Source: Pseudomonadota bacterium (GTDB lineage Bacteria; Pseudomonadota; Gammaproteobacteria; Steroidobacterales; Steroidobacteraceae). From it: a DNA stretch of 6,868 bases. The position numbers and the translations under genes are program-made. This document shows, in pieces, positions 1-5,742 of this stretch; position 1 is the stretch's first letter; every line of letters begins with the position of its first letter. The stretch lies in NCBI GenBank assembly GCA_021838065.1, contig JAKCEJ010000164.1:1-6868 (forward strand). The letters are read 5' to 3'. Below the pieces are notes generated by a model, which did no database searches, was not told where the DNA came from, and saw only the letters and a list, made by a program, of their open reading frames with translations.

Positions 1-1470
1 GCCTCGCGGAATGATCGAGATCTTGTTGACGCGGTCGGCGTGGGCGCGGTTCTCAGCGACCAGCGCATGTCCAGCCTCGTGGTAGGCGACCGTCTCCTTC
101 TCCTTGGCGTTCATGACGCGATTGCGCTTCTCGAGTCCGGCGATCACCCGATCGATGGCCTCGTCGAAGTCCTTCGGTTCGACCGACTTCTTGTTCTCCC
201 GCGCCGCGTGCAGTGCCGCCTCGTTGACGATGTTCGCCAGATCCGCTCCGGCGAAGCCAGGAGTCTTGGCCGCGATGACCGCCAGATCCACCTCCGGACT
301 GAGCACGACGCTCTTGGCATGAACCTTGAGGATCGCCTCCCGCCCCTTGATGTCGGGCCGGTCGATCGCCACGTGCCGATCAAACCGTCCGGGGCGCAGC
401 AGCGCCGGATCGAGGATCTCCGGGCGGTTTGTGGCCGCGAGAATGATGACGCCGCTCTGCGAATCAAACCCGTCCATCTGCACCAGAAGCTGATTGAGCG
501 TCTGCTCGCGCTCGTCGTTGCCTGTGATCCCGGAGATACCGCGAGCCTTGCCCAGCGCATCAAGCTCGTCGATGAAGATGATGCAGGGGGCGCGCTGCTG
601 CGCCTGCGCGAACAGGTCGCGCACGCGCGCCGCGCCTACGCCGACGAACATCTCGACGAACTCTGAGCCGCTGATGGACAGGAACGGCACGCCCGCCTCG
701 CCGGCCACTGCCTTGGCGAGCAGCGTCTTGCCGGTGCCCGGTGCACCAACGATGAGAACGCCTTTGGGGATCTTTCCGCCGAGCCCCCGAAAGCGCTCCG
801 GATTGCGCAGGAATTGCACCACCTCCTCGAGCTCCTGCTTGGCCTCGTCGATCCCGGCGACATCAGCGAAACGCACACCGGTCTTTGACTCCGTGTAGAG
901 CTTCGCCTTGCTCTGTCCGACGCCCATCATCAGTCCCGTGCCGGCCCCTGCGCCGCGGCGCATCAGCCAGCTCCACAGCAGCACGATGAGCGCGATCGGC
1001 ACGACCCATCCGATCAACATCCGCAGCCAGGGACTCTCGGCCGCGCCCGAATAGCTCACATGGGCGGCCTGCAGTTGCGCGGTGAGCTGCGGGTCATCGA
1101 CGCGATCGGTCACAATCTGCCGCATCTGCGGCCCGCTCGTAGCCGGCGTCGCCATCAGGCGCTGGTACTCCTGCGCGGGCAGCAGCTCCTTCGTCCCGGT
1201 GACATCAACTTCGGCATCGATTTTGCTCTGACTGACGGTCGCCTGAGTCACCTTGCCGGCCGCCAGCAGAGTCTTGAAGTCGCTGTACGGGATGGTCGTG
1301 ACGTGCGAGGAGAGCAGGTAGTACTGCATGCCGATCAGCAGCCCGATCACGGCCACCCAGTACCAAATCGTCAACTGATTCTTACGTTCCACGACGGTCT
1401 GCTTGGCGCCGCGTCCGGGAGCGGATCGCTCGGACTTCGTGCGCCCATCTGCCCGATGCAGCGCCCGCAC
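1..1470 (-). CDS. ftsH: FtsH-type ATP-dependent zinc metalloprotease (3' end outside window)
   Basis: Membrane-anchored AAA+ protease that unfolds and degrades membrane and regulatory proteins. Numbering from GTG at 1470: TM1 is about residues 33-52, a periplasmic region follows to about 149, and TM2 is about 150-170. The AAA+ domain has Walker A GAPGTGKT (242-249), the pore motif FVGVG, Walker B IIFIDELD (297-304) and a second region of homology ending LLRPGRFDR (357-365). The protease domain begins with the zinc motif HEAGH (464-468). About 490 residues are visible; families usually run 600-650, so the C-terminal part with the third zinc ligand lies outside. Two adjacent GTG codons (1473 and 1470) follow AGGAG at 1483-1479; 1470 gives the better 8-nt spacing. 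Another GTG at 1392 would give the short N-terminus of E. coli FtsH but has no ribosome site. The roughly 32-residue charged leader, GAPGTGKT in place of GPPGTGKT, and DELDALGKARG in place of the usual DEIDAVGRQRG suggest an accessory paralogue rather than the housekeeping copy (inference). Confidence 0.95.
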   Translation of the reverse strand, partial: MRALHRADGRTKSERSAPGRGAKQTVVERKNQLTIWYWVAVIGLLIGMQYYLLSSHVTTIPYSDFKTLLAAGKVTQATVSQSKIDAEVDVTGTKELLPAQEYQRLMATPATSGPQMRQIVTDRVDDPQLTAQLQAAHVSYSGAAESPWLRMLIGWVVPIALIVLLWSWLMRRGAGAGTGLMMGVGQSKAKLYTESKTGVRFADVAGIDEAKQELEEVVQFLRNPERFRGLGGKIPKGVLIVGAPGTGKTLLAKAVAGEAGVPFLSISGSEFVEMFVGVGAARVRDLFAQAQQRAPCIIFIDELDALGKARGISGITGNDEREQTLNQLLVQMDGFDSQSGVIILAATNRPEILDPALLRPGRFDRHVAIDRPDIKGREAILKVHAKSVVLSPEVDLAVIAAKTPGFAGADLANIVNEAALHAARENKKSVEPKDFDEAIDRVIAGLEKRNRVMNAKEKETVAYHEAGHALVAENRAHADRVNKISIIPRG

Positions 1471-1478
1471 CACTCTGA

Positions 1479-1483
1479 CTCCT
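1479..1483 (-). promoter_or_regulatory. Ribosome binding site of ftsH
   Basis: AGGAG on the minus strand, 5 nt before GTG 1473 and 8 nt before GTG 1470. It supports the long N-terminus of FtsH over the internal GTG at 1392, which has no purine-rich stretch at a suitable distance. Confidence 0.6.
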
Positions 1484-1654
1484 AGAGGACGTATATCGCA
1501 TAACCGTGACTGAACCAATGACGTAACAGCGAACCTCGGCTGCGGTGAATGCGTATGCAGCGCTCAGGCCCGCCTGCCGTCAGGAGCCGGCCAGCCGCCG
1601 GGGCCGAAATGGCAGCTGAACCCGGGGCGCGGATTCGGCGGGGAATGCGTATTG

Positions 1655-2146
1655 ATGGCGCAGCGCCGACCCGCGATCCTCACCTCAGAACATCCGAGCA
1701 GCCGCATTCGGCGAGGGGGTCGCGTGGAACATCGATGGGGCCGAAGAATGACGGTGCGGCTGTCGGTCCGGCTCCTTGCCGCAGACCATGAGCCCGTATC
1801 CGGGCAGATCGAAAACCTCAGTGTGAGCGGTGCCTTCGTGCGCACCGACTGGTCTGGGCCGCCCGGAGCCTCTCTTGAGATCGAGGTCCTCGGCGACGGT
1901 CCGTTTGGTCTTCACATGGACCGGATTGCGGCGCACGTCACCCGCACGACGTCCAATGGTATGGCGATCGAATGGTGCGACCTGGGGCCGCAGCCGGTAC
2001 GGCTCCTGCTCGGCCCCGACCGGCACCGGGCGCTGCGGCTCGTGTGCTCCGAGGAATATCGACGCGACCGAATCCCAGCCGAAGCTCAACCGGCGCTTGC
2101 GGGCGCAATGGCCGCCGAGGGCGCGACCACTCGGGCGGCCGGATAG
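1655..2146 (+). CDS. PilZ-domain protein, probable c-di-GMP receptor
   Basis: A 163-residue soluble protein consisting of one PilZ domain with short extensions. PilZ domains bind cyclic di-GMP and relay it to motility, exopolysaccharide or envelope functions. The two ligand motifs are visible: RxxxR as R27-W-G-R-R31, and (D/N)xSxxG as N54-L-S56-V-S-G59, followed by beta-rich sequence to about residue 120 and a charged, alanine-rich tail. There is no signal peptide or membrane segment. ATG at 1655 is preferred, with GGGGA at 1640-1644 upstream; a TTG at 1652 is in frame directly before it. The ATG at 1748 would cut off the RxxxR motif and is unlikely. The gene is divergent from ftsH (184 bp between starts) and its last 209 bp are overlapped on the other strand by the L,D-transpeptidase reading frame. 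Its target is unknown; a link to the neighbouring cell-wall enzyme is possible but unsupported. Confidence 0.78.
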   Translation: MAQRRPAILTSEHPSSRIRRGGRVEHRWGRRMTVRLSVRLLAADHEPVSGQIENLSVSGAFVRTDWSGPPGASLEIEVLGDGPFGLHMDRIAAHVTRTTSNGMAIEWCDLGPQPVRLLLGPDRHRALRLVCSEEYRRDRIPAEAQPALAGAMAAEGATTRAAG

Positions 2147-3935
2147 CCGATCGCGCCTTCCCGGCGCGCGCCCGTGCAGCCACCGGAGTGAGTCCGAGCA
2201 GCCCCTCGAGGTGTGCGTCCTCGCCGTACAGGTCGTCGGAGAAGAGCACCTGGCCCCGCTCGGTGGCGAATGCGGTCGCGTAGAGAACAATCACGGGAAT
2301 GGGCTTGGCAAGCGCGACTCGTTGATTGTCGGGGCCATTCATCGCCGCCTCAATCCTCTCCGGGTTCCAATCGCCAGGCGTGCCGCTCAAGGCGAACACC
2401 GCGAGGGCGCCCGGATCGCTGACGCGGATGCAGCCGTGACTAAAAGCGCGGCGGGGCGAGCTGAACAGCCATCGCGCCGGCGTAGAATGCAGCAGGACAT
2501 CATAGGGATTCGGCACACCGAACTTGATCAAGCCCAGCGCGTTTTCCGGCCCCGGAAGCTGGCGCAGCCGCAGCTGGCCGGCTGCCAGCGCGGCGAGATT
2601 CTCGCCCGTTGGGGGAACCGGGGTCGCCGCGTCGCTCTCGCCGCGCACGATCTGCAGATGTTGGGAGGCCAGGTAACCCCGCTTCGCACGGATGTCAGGC
2701 AGCAATTCGCGCACCGTGATGTTGCGCGGCACATTCCAATAGGGGCGGAACACCACGTATTTCATTTCAGTGATGAAGGTCGGCGTGTGCGCACCTGAAG
2801 CCGCGCGCCCCACGATCACATTCATCTGCAAGGTGTCGGCTGAGAACCGTCTCATCGTGCGGAACGCGTAGAGATGGAACTGCGGAATGTTCACGATCAC
2901 CAGAGGCGGCTGCAGATCCGGCAGCCACCGCCACCGTTCGAGATTCAGCTCGATCTGCCGCACGCGCACTGCGAACGGCGTGGTGAGCTGGCGAAATGTC
3001 GCCGGTCCGAGGATGCCGTCCACCGCGAGCCCGTGACGCCGCTGAAAGCGCTCCAGTGCGCTCACCAGCGCCGGGTCGATCTCCTCGGAATCCTCCATGC
3101 CGGGGCGCGCATCAGTCCCTGCGGGCAGATCGCCCACAACGCGCAGCCGCTGGCGCAGAGCGGGAGCGCCGGGGTACCGCCCACCGGGTCTCACCGACCG
3201 ACGTGGCAGCGGCGGCAAATCCGTGAGCGCCCCGTCCTGTGCGGCAAGCTGACGGTACCTCGCCAGCGCCTCCTCGAGCAGCCGGTACGGATAGTACGCC
3301 GGCTCGACCGAGACGAGTGTCCGGCGCACGTCGCCCGAGCCGGCGAGCGAGCGGACCACGGCATCGAGATCCAGCGCACGACGCGGTCGCTCGAGGGCGA
3401 ACCCGGTGGCGCACTTATTGATCCGCCCGAAGTGCAGGTCGCAGACCAGATGCAGCGCCTGAAGTGTCAGGCTCACGTCGAATTGGGCCCACAGGCTCGC
3501 CCACCGCTCGGTCTCGGGCGGCTCCGCGCCGGCACGGCTCGCCAGCGCAGCCAGCGCATCGCCGCCGTAGTCGCGCGGCTCGAGCCCGTAGTCGCGCGCA
3601 TGGCGCAGAATGCGCACCAACGCAAGTGCCGGCGCCGTGGCCCGCCCATTGACGCTCCATAGCGGTCGATCGGCGGTGTTCGCATAAATCGAGCTCAGTG
3701 CGCGCCGCGCTCCATGATCCGGTGCTCGAAAGCGCGCGCGCGGCGCACTCCTGGTGAGCTGAATCGAAATCGCAGAGGCGACGGAAGAGCCCTCCCCGGC
3801 CGTTGCGACACGAGCCCTCGCCACGCACCCGAGGAAGATCGAGAGCGCAAGGATGAGCATACCGCTCGATTCCGAAGCGGCACTCCGCCAGCCCGACCAC
3901 CTGATCTTCATCGCGAGCATTATCGAGGTCGCCAT
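1938..3935 (-). CDS. YcbB/LdtD-like L,D-transpeptidase, periplasmic
   Basis: 665 residues from ATG 3935. L,D-transpeptidases of this type form 3-3 cross-links in peptidoglycan. The N-terminus has a hydrophobic stretch at about 26-39 with possible signal-peptidase sites after A41 or A46. Residues about 80-250 resemble the YcbB scaffold domain (LWSVNGRATAPALALVRIL, then a doubled RDYG element at 114-124). A peptidoglycan-binding domain lies at about 257-317 (ALERFQRRHGLAVDGILGP). The YkuD catalytic domain spans about 343-555, with H483 and S499-HGC502-IR504; C502 is the expected nucleophile. The family normally ends soon after the YGEDA element (570-574); here a further 80 or so Arg/Pro/Ala/Gly-rich residues follow, mostly read antisense to pilZ. 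No start has a good ribosome site; ATG 3911 (MKIRW) would give a more normal signal-peptide n-region. The gene is divergent from the DUF190 gene, so each can have its own promoter. Confidence 0.9.
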   Translation of the reverse strand: MATSIMLAMKIRWSGWRSAASESSGMLILALSIFLGCVARARVATAGEGSSVASAISIQLTRSAPRARFRAPDHGARRALSSIYANTADRPLWSVNGRATAPALALVRILRHARDYGLEPRDYGGDALAALASRAGAEPPETERWASLWAQFDVSLTLQALHLVCDLHFGRINKCATGFALERPRRALDLDAVVRSLAGSGDVRRTLVSVEPAYYPYRLLEEALARYRQLAAQDGALTDLPPLPRRSVRPGGRYPGAPALRQRLRVVGDLPAGTDARPGMEDSEEIDPALVSALERFQRRHGLAVDGILGPATFRQLTTPFAVRVRQIELNLERWRWLPDLQPPLVIVNIPQFHLYAFRTMRRFSADTLQMNVIVGRAASGAHTPTFITEMKYVVFRPYWNVPRNITVRELLPDIRAKRGYLASQHLQIVRGESDAATPVPPTGENLAALAAGQLRLRQLPGPENALGLIKFGVPNPYDVLLHSTPARWLFSSPRRAFSHGCIRVSDPGALAVFALSGTPGDWNPERIEAAMNGPDNQRVALAKPIPVIVLYATAFATERGQVLFSDDLYGEDAHLEGLLGLTPVAARARAGKARSAIRPPEWSRPRRPLRPQAPVELRLGFGRVDIPRSTRAAAPGAGRGRAGAVPAAAPGRTIRSPYHWTSCG
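3171..3188 (+). repeat. 18-bp direct repeat, copy 1
   Basis: GGGGTACCGCCCACCGGG, identical to positions 4024-4041. This copy lies inside the L,D-transpeptidase gene, where it encodes part of the linker between the scaffold and peptidoglycan-binding domains. The flanks differ on both sides. Confidence 0.6.
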
Positions 3936-4004
3936 CGGAAGACCGCATACGCAATACTACGCACGCGTCGTCCGTTATTCTCCTCCCGCCCCGGCCCATC
4001 CGCG

Positions 4005-4019
4005 CGGCCGCCACGGCCG
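4005..4019. repeat. Small perfect hairpin, 6-bp stem
   Basis: CGGCCG, a 3-nt loop CCA, then CGGCCG. Both arms are themselves palindromic. There is no T-tract on either side, so it is not an intrinsic terminator. It lies upstream of the transpeptidase gene on the minus strand. Confidence 0.45.
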
Positions 4020-4023
4020 TCCG

Positions 4024-4041
4024 GGGGTACCGCCCACCGGG
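4024..4041 (+). repeat. 18-bp direct repeat, copy 2
   Basis: GGGGTACCGCCCACCGGG, identical to 3171-3188. This copy is in the intergenic gap, between the two small hairpins. Confidence 0.6.
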
Positions 4042-4053
4042 GTTGGTTCAACC
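4041..4053. repeat. Small hairpin, 5-bp stem
   Basis: GGTTG, loop GTT, CAACC. It directly abuts the second copy of the 18-bp repeat. It is followed by GCCCGATC rather than a T-run, so a terminator role is unlikely. Confidence 0.35.
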
Positions 4054-4286
4054 GCCCGATCACCCAGTGCAGCATGCGCAGCGGGGCGCCGCGACTTGCT
4101 GTGACCCTACGGTACGCGCTGGATGACTTGCTGCCGAACAGATCCGCTTCAGAGAGCTGCCGGTCTGCTGCAACGCCCCACATGCTTCGGATTGGACCGC
4201 CATCGCTCCGGCAAGACACCACCTCGCCCGCCGAATCGGGCCGGCCGGCGCTGCGTGCGCACGAGAACCTGTGGTCGCACACAGGA

Positions 4287-4315
4287 TTGAGTCGCCGCGC
4301 CGCCAGGCATAGACT
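4287..4315 (+). promoter_or_regulatory. Candidate sigma-70 promoter of the DUF190 gene
   Basis: TTGAGT (4287-4292), a 17-bp spacer, then TAGACT (4310-4315). Each hexamer matches four of six consensus bases, and the spacing is optimal. Transcription would start near 4322, leaving a leader of about 22 nt before ATG 4344. Such a short leader leaves no room for a riboswitch between this promoter and the gene. Confidence 0.4.
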
Positions 4316-4343
4316 GGGCCGAGAACATTAACTCCATCGGATC

Positions 4344-4697
4344 ATGAACGGCTCGCTCCTGCGATTTTACGTGCACGAGGACCACCGCCAGCACGGCCGG
4401 CTGGTGTGGGAATGGCTGCTCGAACAGGGCAATCGGCTCGGGGTCCGCGGCGGCTCGGCGTTCAAGGCGATGGCCGGCTTCGGCCGCCATCACACGCTGC
4501 ACGAGGCGCGCTTCTTCGAGCTCGCGGGCACTCTGTGCGTCGAGGTCGAGTTCATTGTCACGCCGGAAGAGGCGCAGAAGCTACTCGACTTGGTGCACCG
4601 CGAGAAAGTCCGTCTGTTCTACGCCAACGTGCCGGCACGCTTTGGGGTCATCAGTCCGGACGCGGCCGATCCGCCGGCGATCGCCGAAGACCCCTGA
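4344..4697 (+). CDS. DUF190 family protein (PII-like fold)
   Basis: 117 residues, the usual size for DUF190. The family has a PII-like ferredoxin fold, and its biochemical role is unsettled; genes often sit beside crcB, which encodes the fluoride channel. Visible family features are the opening strand LLRFYVHED (5-13), the conserved HGRL (17-20) before the first helix, KAMAGFG (41-47) with the Gly-aromatic-Gly turn, and the strand LCVEVEFIV (64-72) leading into the second helix PEEAQKLLDLV. The C-terminus RLFYANVPARFGVI is typical of the proteobacterial branch. It is soluble with no signal peptide. Shine-Dalgarno pairing is weak (GGA at 4339-4341, only 2 nt from ATG). The last 79 bp overlap the 3' end of the convergent ATPase gene. 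No crcB lies in this window, but the enolase gene 1 kb away is consistent with a fluoride-related context. Confidence 0.88.
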   Translation: MNGSLLRFYVHEDHRQHGRLVWEWLLEQGNRLGVRGGSAFKAMAGFGRHHTLHEARFFELAGTLCVEVEFIVTPEEAQKLLDLVHREKVRLFYANVPARFGVISPDAADPPAIAEDP

Positions 4698-5425
4698 TCG
4701 CCTGCCGGCGCAGTCCACTGCGTGCGCACCATGCCCAGCGCTTGGTAACGCACCGCTGCCTCGGTGTCCACGCACACGACCGTGACCAGTGGGCCGAACT
4801 CGCACCAATAGCGCCGCTCGCAGGCAAGCTCCACGCACCTGGCGATCCACCCGAGCCGGCCGCGTGCTGCCTCGACGAAGGCTTCGGCTGCGTCCACCTT
4901 GAGCGGCGGCAGTCGCGCAGCGCGCCATCGCTCATCGAGCAGACGCCTCAGTTGACCCGAGGTCGCCATCGGCATACGCACCGACATCGCCCCATAGCGC
5001 CACGGCCGCATACGGCGGTGCTCCTTCTCCGCGTCGATATCCACCGCCGTGAGCACACCGGCGATCTTGCCGTGCAGCCGCCGCAAGAAAGCGACCATCG
5101 CACTGCCGTTGCAGCGAAAGTGATCGAGCAACAGCACACCCGCGCGCCGATCCGCCGCATTCCACAGCCGCACGCGGGCAGTGCGGCGAGCGACATCGAG
5201 GGTAGCCACTCCCGGATAGGCGCACTCGAGCGCGCGGGTGATGTCATCAAGGGCGGCAGTGGAAACCGAATAGGCGCAGGGAACGCCGTTGCGCTCCAGG
5301 CGGGCATGCAGTTGAATGAGCAGGGTCGACTTGCCACCGCCGCGCGGGCCGTAGAGTGTCAGATGCTCTCCACGCAGCAGCCGATTTTGCAACTGCGCGG
5401 TCAGTTGAGGGAACTGAAGCTGCAT
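4619..5425 (-). CDS. P-loop ATPase of unknown function
   Basis: 268 residues from ATG 5425. Walker A is GPRGGGKS at 26-33, after a strand HLTLYG; a helix STLLIQLHARLERNG follows, as in AAA/STAND-type ATPases. The likely Walker B strand is AGVLLLDHF (95-103), with D101 but histidine where the catalytic glutamate normally sits. A helical region (157-207) resembles the lid of AAA proteins. Seven cysteines are spread through the chain (50, 68, 105, 197, 202, 208, 218). No membrane segment or DNA-binding motif is evident. ATG 5425 has AGG at a reasonable distance; an in-frame TTG at 5440 would overlap the upstream stop and has no spaced ribosome site. The small Cys-rich gene ends 11 nt upstream, implying co-transcription and perhaps translational coupling. 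Residues 244-268 are antisense to the DUF190 gene. I do not recognise the subfamily; it could be a TniB/ExeA-like or regulatory ATPase. Confidence 0.75.
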   Translation of the reverse strand: MQLQFPQLTAQLQNRLLRGEHLTLYGPRGGGKSTLLIQLHARLERNGVPCAYSVSTAALDDITRALECAYPGVATLDVARRTARVRLWNAADRRAGVLLLDHFRCNGSAMVAFLRRLHGKIAGVLTAVDIDAEKEHRRMRPWRYGAMSVRMPMATSGQLRRLLDERWRAARLPPLKVDAAEAFVEAARGRLGWIARCVELACERRYWCEFGPLVTVVCVDTEAAVRYQALGMVRTQWTAPAGDQGSSAIAGGSAASGLMTPKRAGTLA

Positions 5426-5436
5426 GGGTTTGCCTG

Positions 5437-5661
5437 TCAATCTCGGCCAAAGACCGGTGCGCTGCAGGCATCATCAGCCGCGAAACACGGCGATTCGGGG
5501 AGGCATGCCATCTCCGTGTCACAAATCGTACACCGACGGCGTGCTTGGCTCAACGCACCCGCGCTGTCGAGTCCATAGCCCTGCATCTGACGGCGACGCT
5601 CCGCGTGAACCCGGATCCGAGCGGGGGCTGCACGCCTCTGCAACTCGTCCGACAGGCTCAT
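5437..5661 (-). CDS. Small cysteine-rich protein, DUF6455-like
   Basis: 74 residues. The first half is Arg-rich and helical. The second half has five cysteines: C44-x2-C47-D-x4-C53, then C59 and C66. The RCxxCDxxxxC spacing, followed by a further Cys near the end before an aromatic residue (ACSAPVF), matches what I recall of DUF6455, small proteins that may bind a metal or Fe-S cluster; the function is unknown. ATG 5661 has GAG 9 nt upstream and AAGGG slightly further away. The stop is 11 nt before the ATPase ATG, and the enolase stop is 81 bp upstream with no clear terminator between, so the three genes may share a transcript. Support for coding is the cysteine pattern plus the tight spacing. 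The alternative is a chance open frame in GC-rich DNA. Confidence 0.55.
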   Translation of the reverse strand: MSLSDELQRRAAPARIRVHAERRRQMQGYGLDSAGALSQARRRCTICDTEMACLPESPCFAADDACSAPVFGRD

Positions 5662-5742
5662 TGCCGCAGGCTCGCCCTTTGTGCGCCTTCCGTCAGCAGC
5701 CGCTCACGGATGCGTGGCGCTCGGCGGGCACGCGGCGCCGGC

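Larger units (their letters stand above)
3936..4343. other. 408-bp intergenic region between divergent genes
   Basis: The frames open here are Arg/Pro/Ala-rich and run into neighbouring genes in the wrong frame; none looks like a known protein, and none has the membrane segments of a CrcB channel. The region holds a perfect 6-bp hairpin (4005-4019), a 5-bp hairpin (4041-4053), one copy of an 18-bp repeat (4024-4041) and a candidate promoter for the DUF190 gene. On the minus strand there is a strong GGGAGGAG at 3987-3980, about 45 nt before the transpeptidase ATG; it is too far away to serve that start and has no well-spaced start codon of its own. Confidence 0.6.

Noticed and set aside
1490..1518. 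TTGGTT, 17-bp spacer, TATACG on the minus strand as ftsH promoter
   Set aside because: The start of transcription would fall at about 1483, on the ribosome site itself, and the -35 box matches only three of six bases. Too weak to annotate.
1547..1652. GAATGCGTAT repeated at 1547-1556 and 1643-1652, with a related TTGCGTATGCG before the transpeptidase start, as a shared operator
   Set aside because: Similar GCGTATGC-like strings also occur inside the ATPase and enolase genes, so this short motif is probably chance.
4041..4135. Possible fluoride riboswitch upstream of the DUF190 gene (TTGGTTCAACCGCC and later GCTGGATGACT)
   Set aside because: The pieces only loosely resemble the conserved GATGG...AACCGCC and CTGATGACTCCT segments: the first GATG is missing, the second has an extra G and lacks the CTCCT end, and the candidate promoter lies downstream of both.
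3714..4331. A 205-residue open frame on the plus strand across the intergenic gap
   Set aside because: It is Arg/Pro/Ser-rich, begins antisense to the transpeptidase N-terminus, has no recognisable domain or ribosome site, and looks like a GC-driven spurious frame.
5435..5440. Perfect TTGACA on the minus strand just before the ATPase start
   Set aside because: A matching -10 would lie inside the ATPase coding region and none is visible there; the hexamer overlaps the stop of the small gene by chance.
5701..5742. GC-rich inverted repeat after the enolase stop as a terminator
   Set aside because: Only a short GGCGC/GCGCC stem with a long loop and no T-run follows the stop codon, so it does not separate the enolase from the downstream genes.
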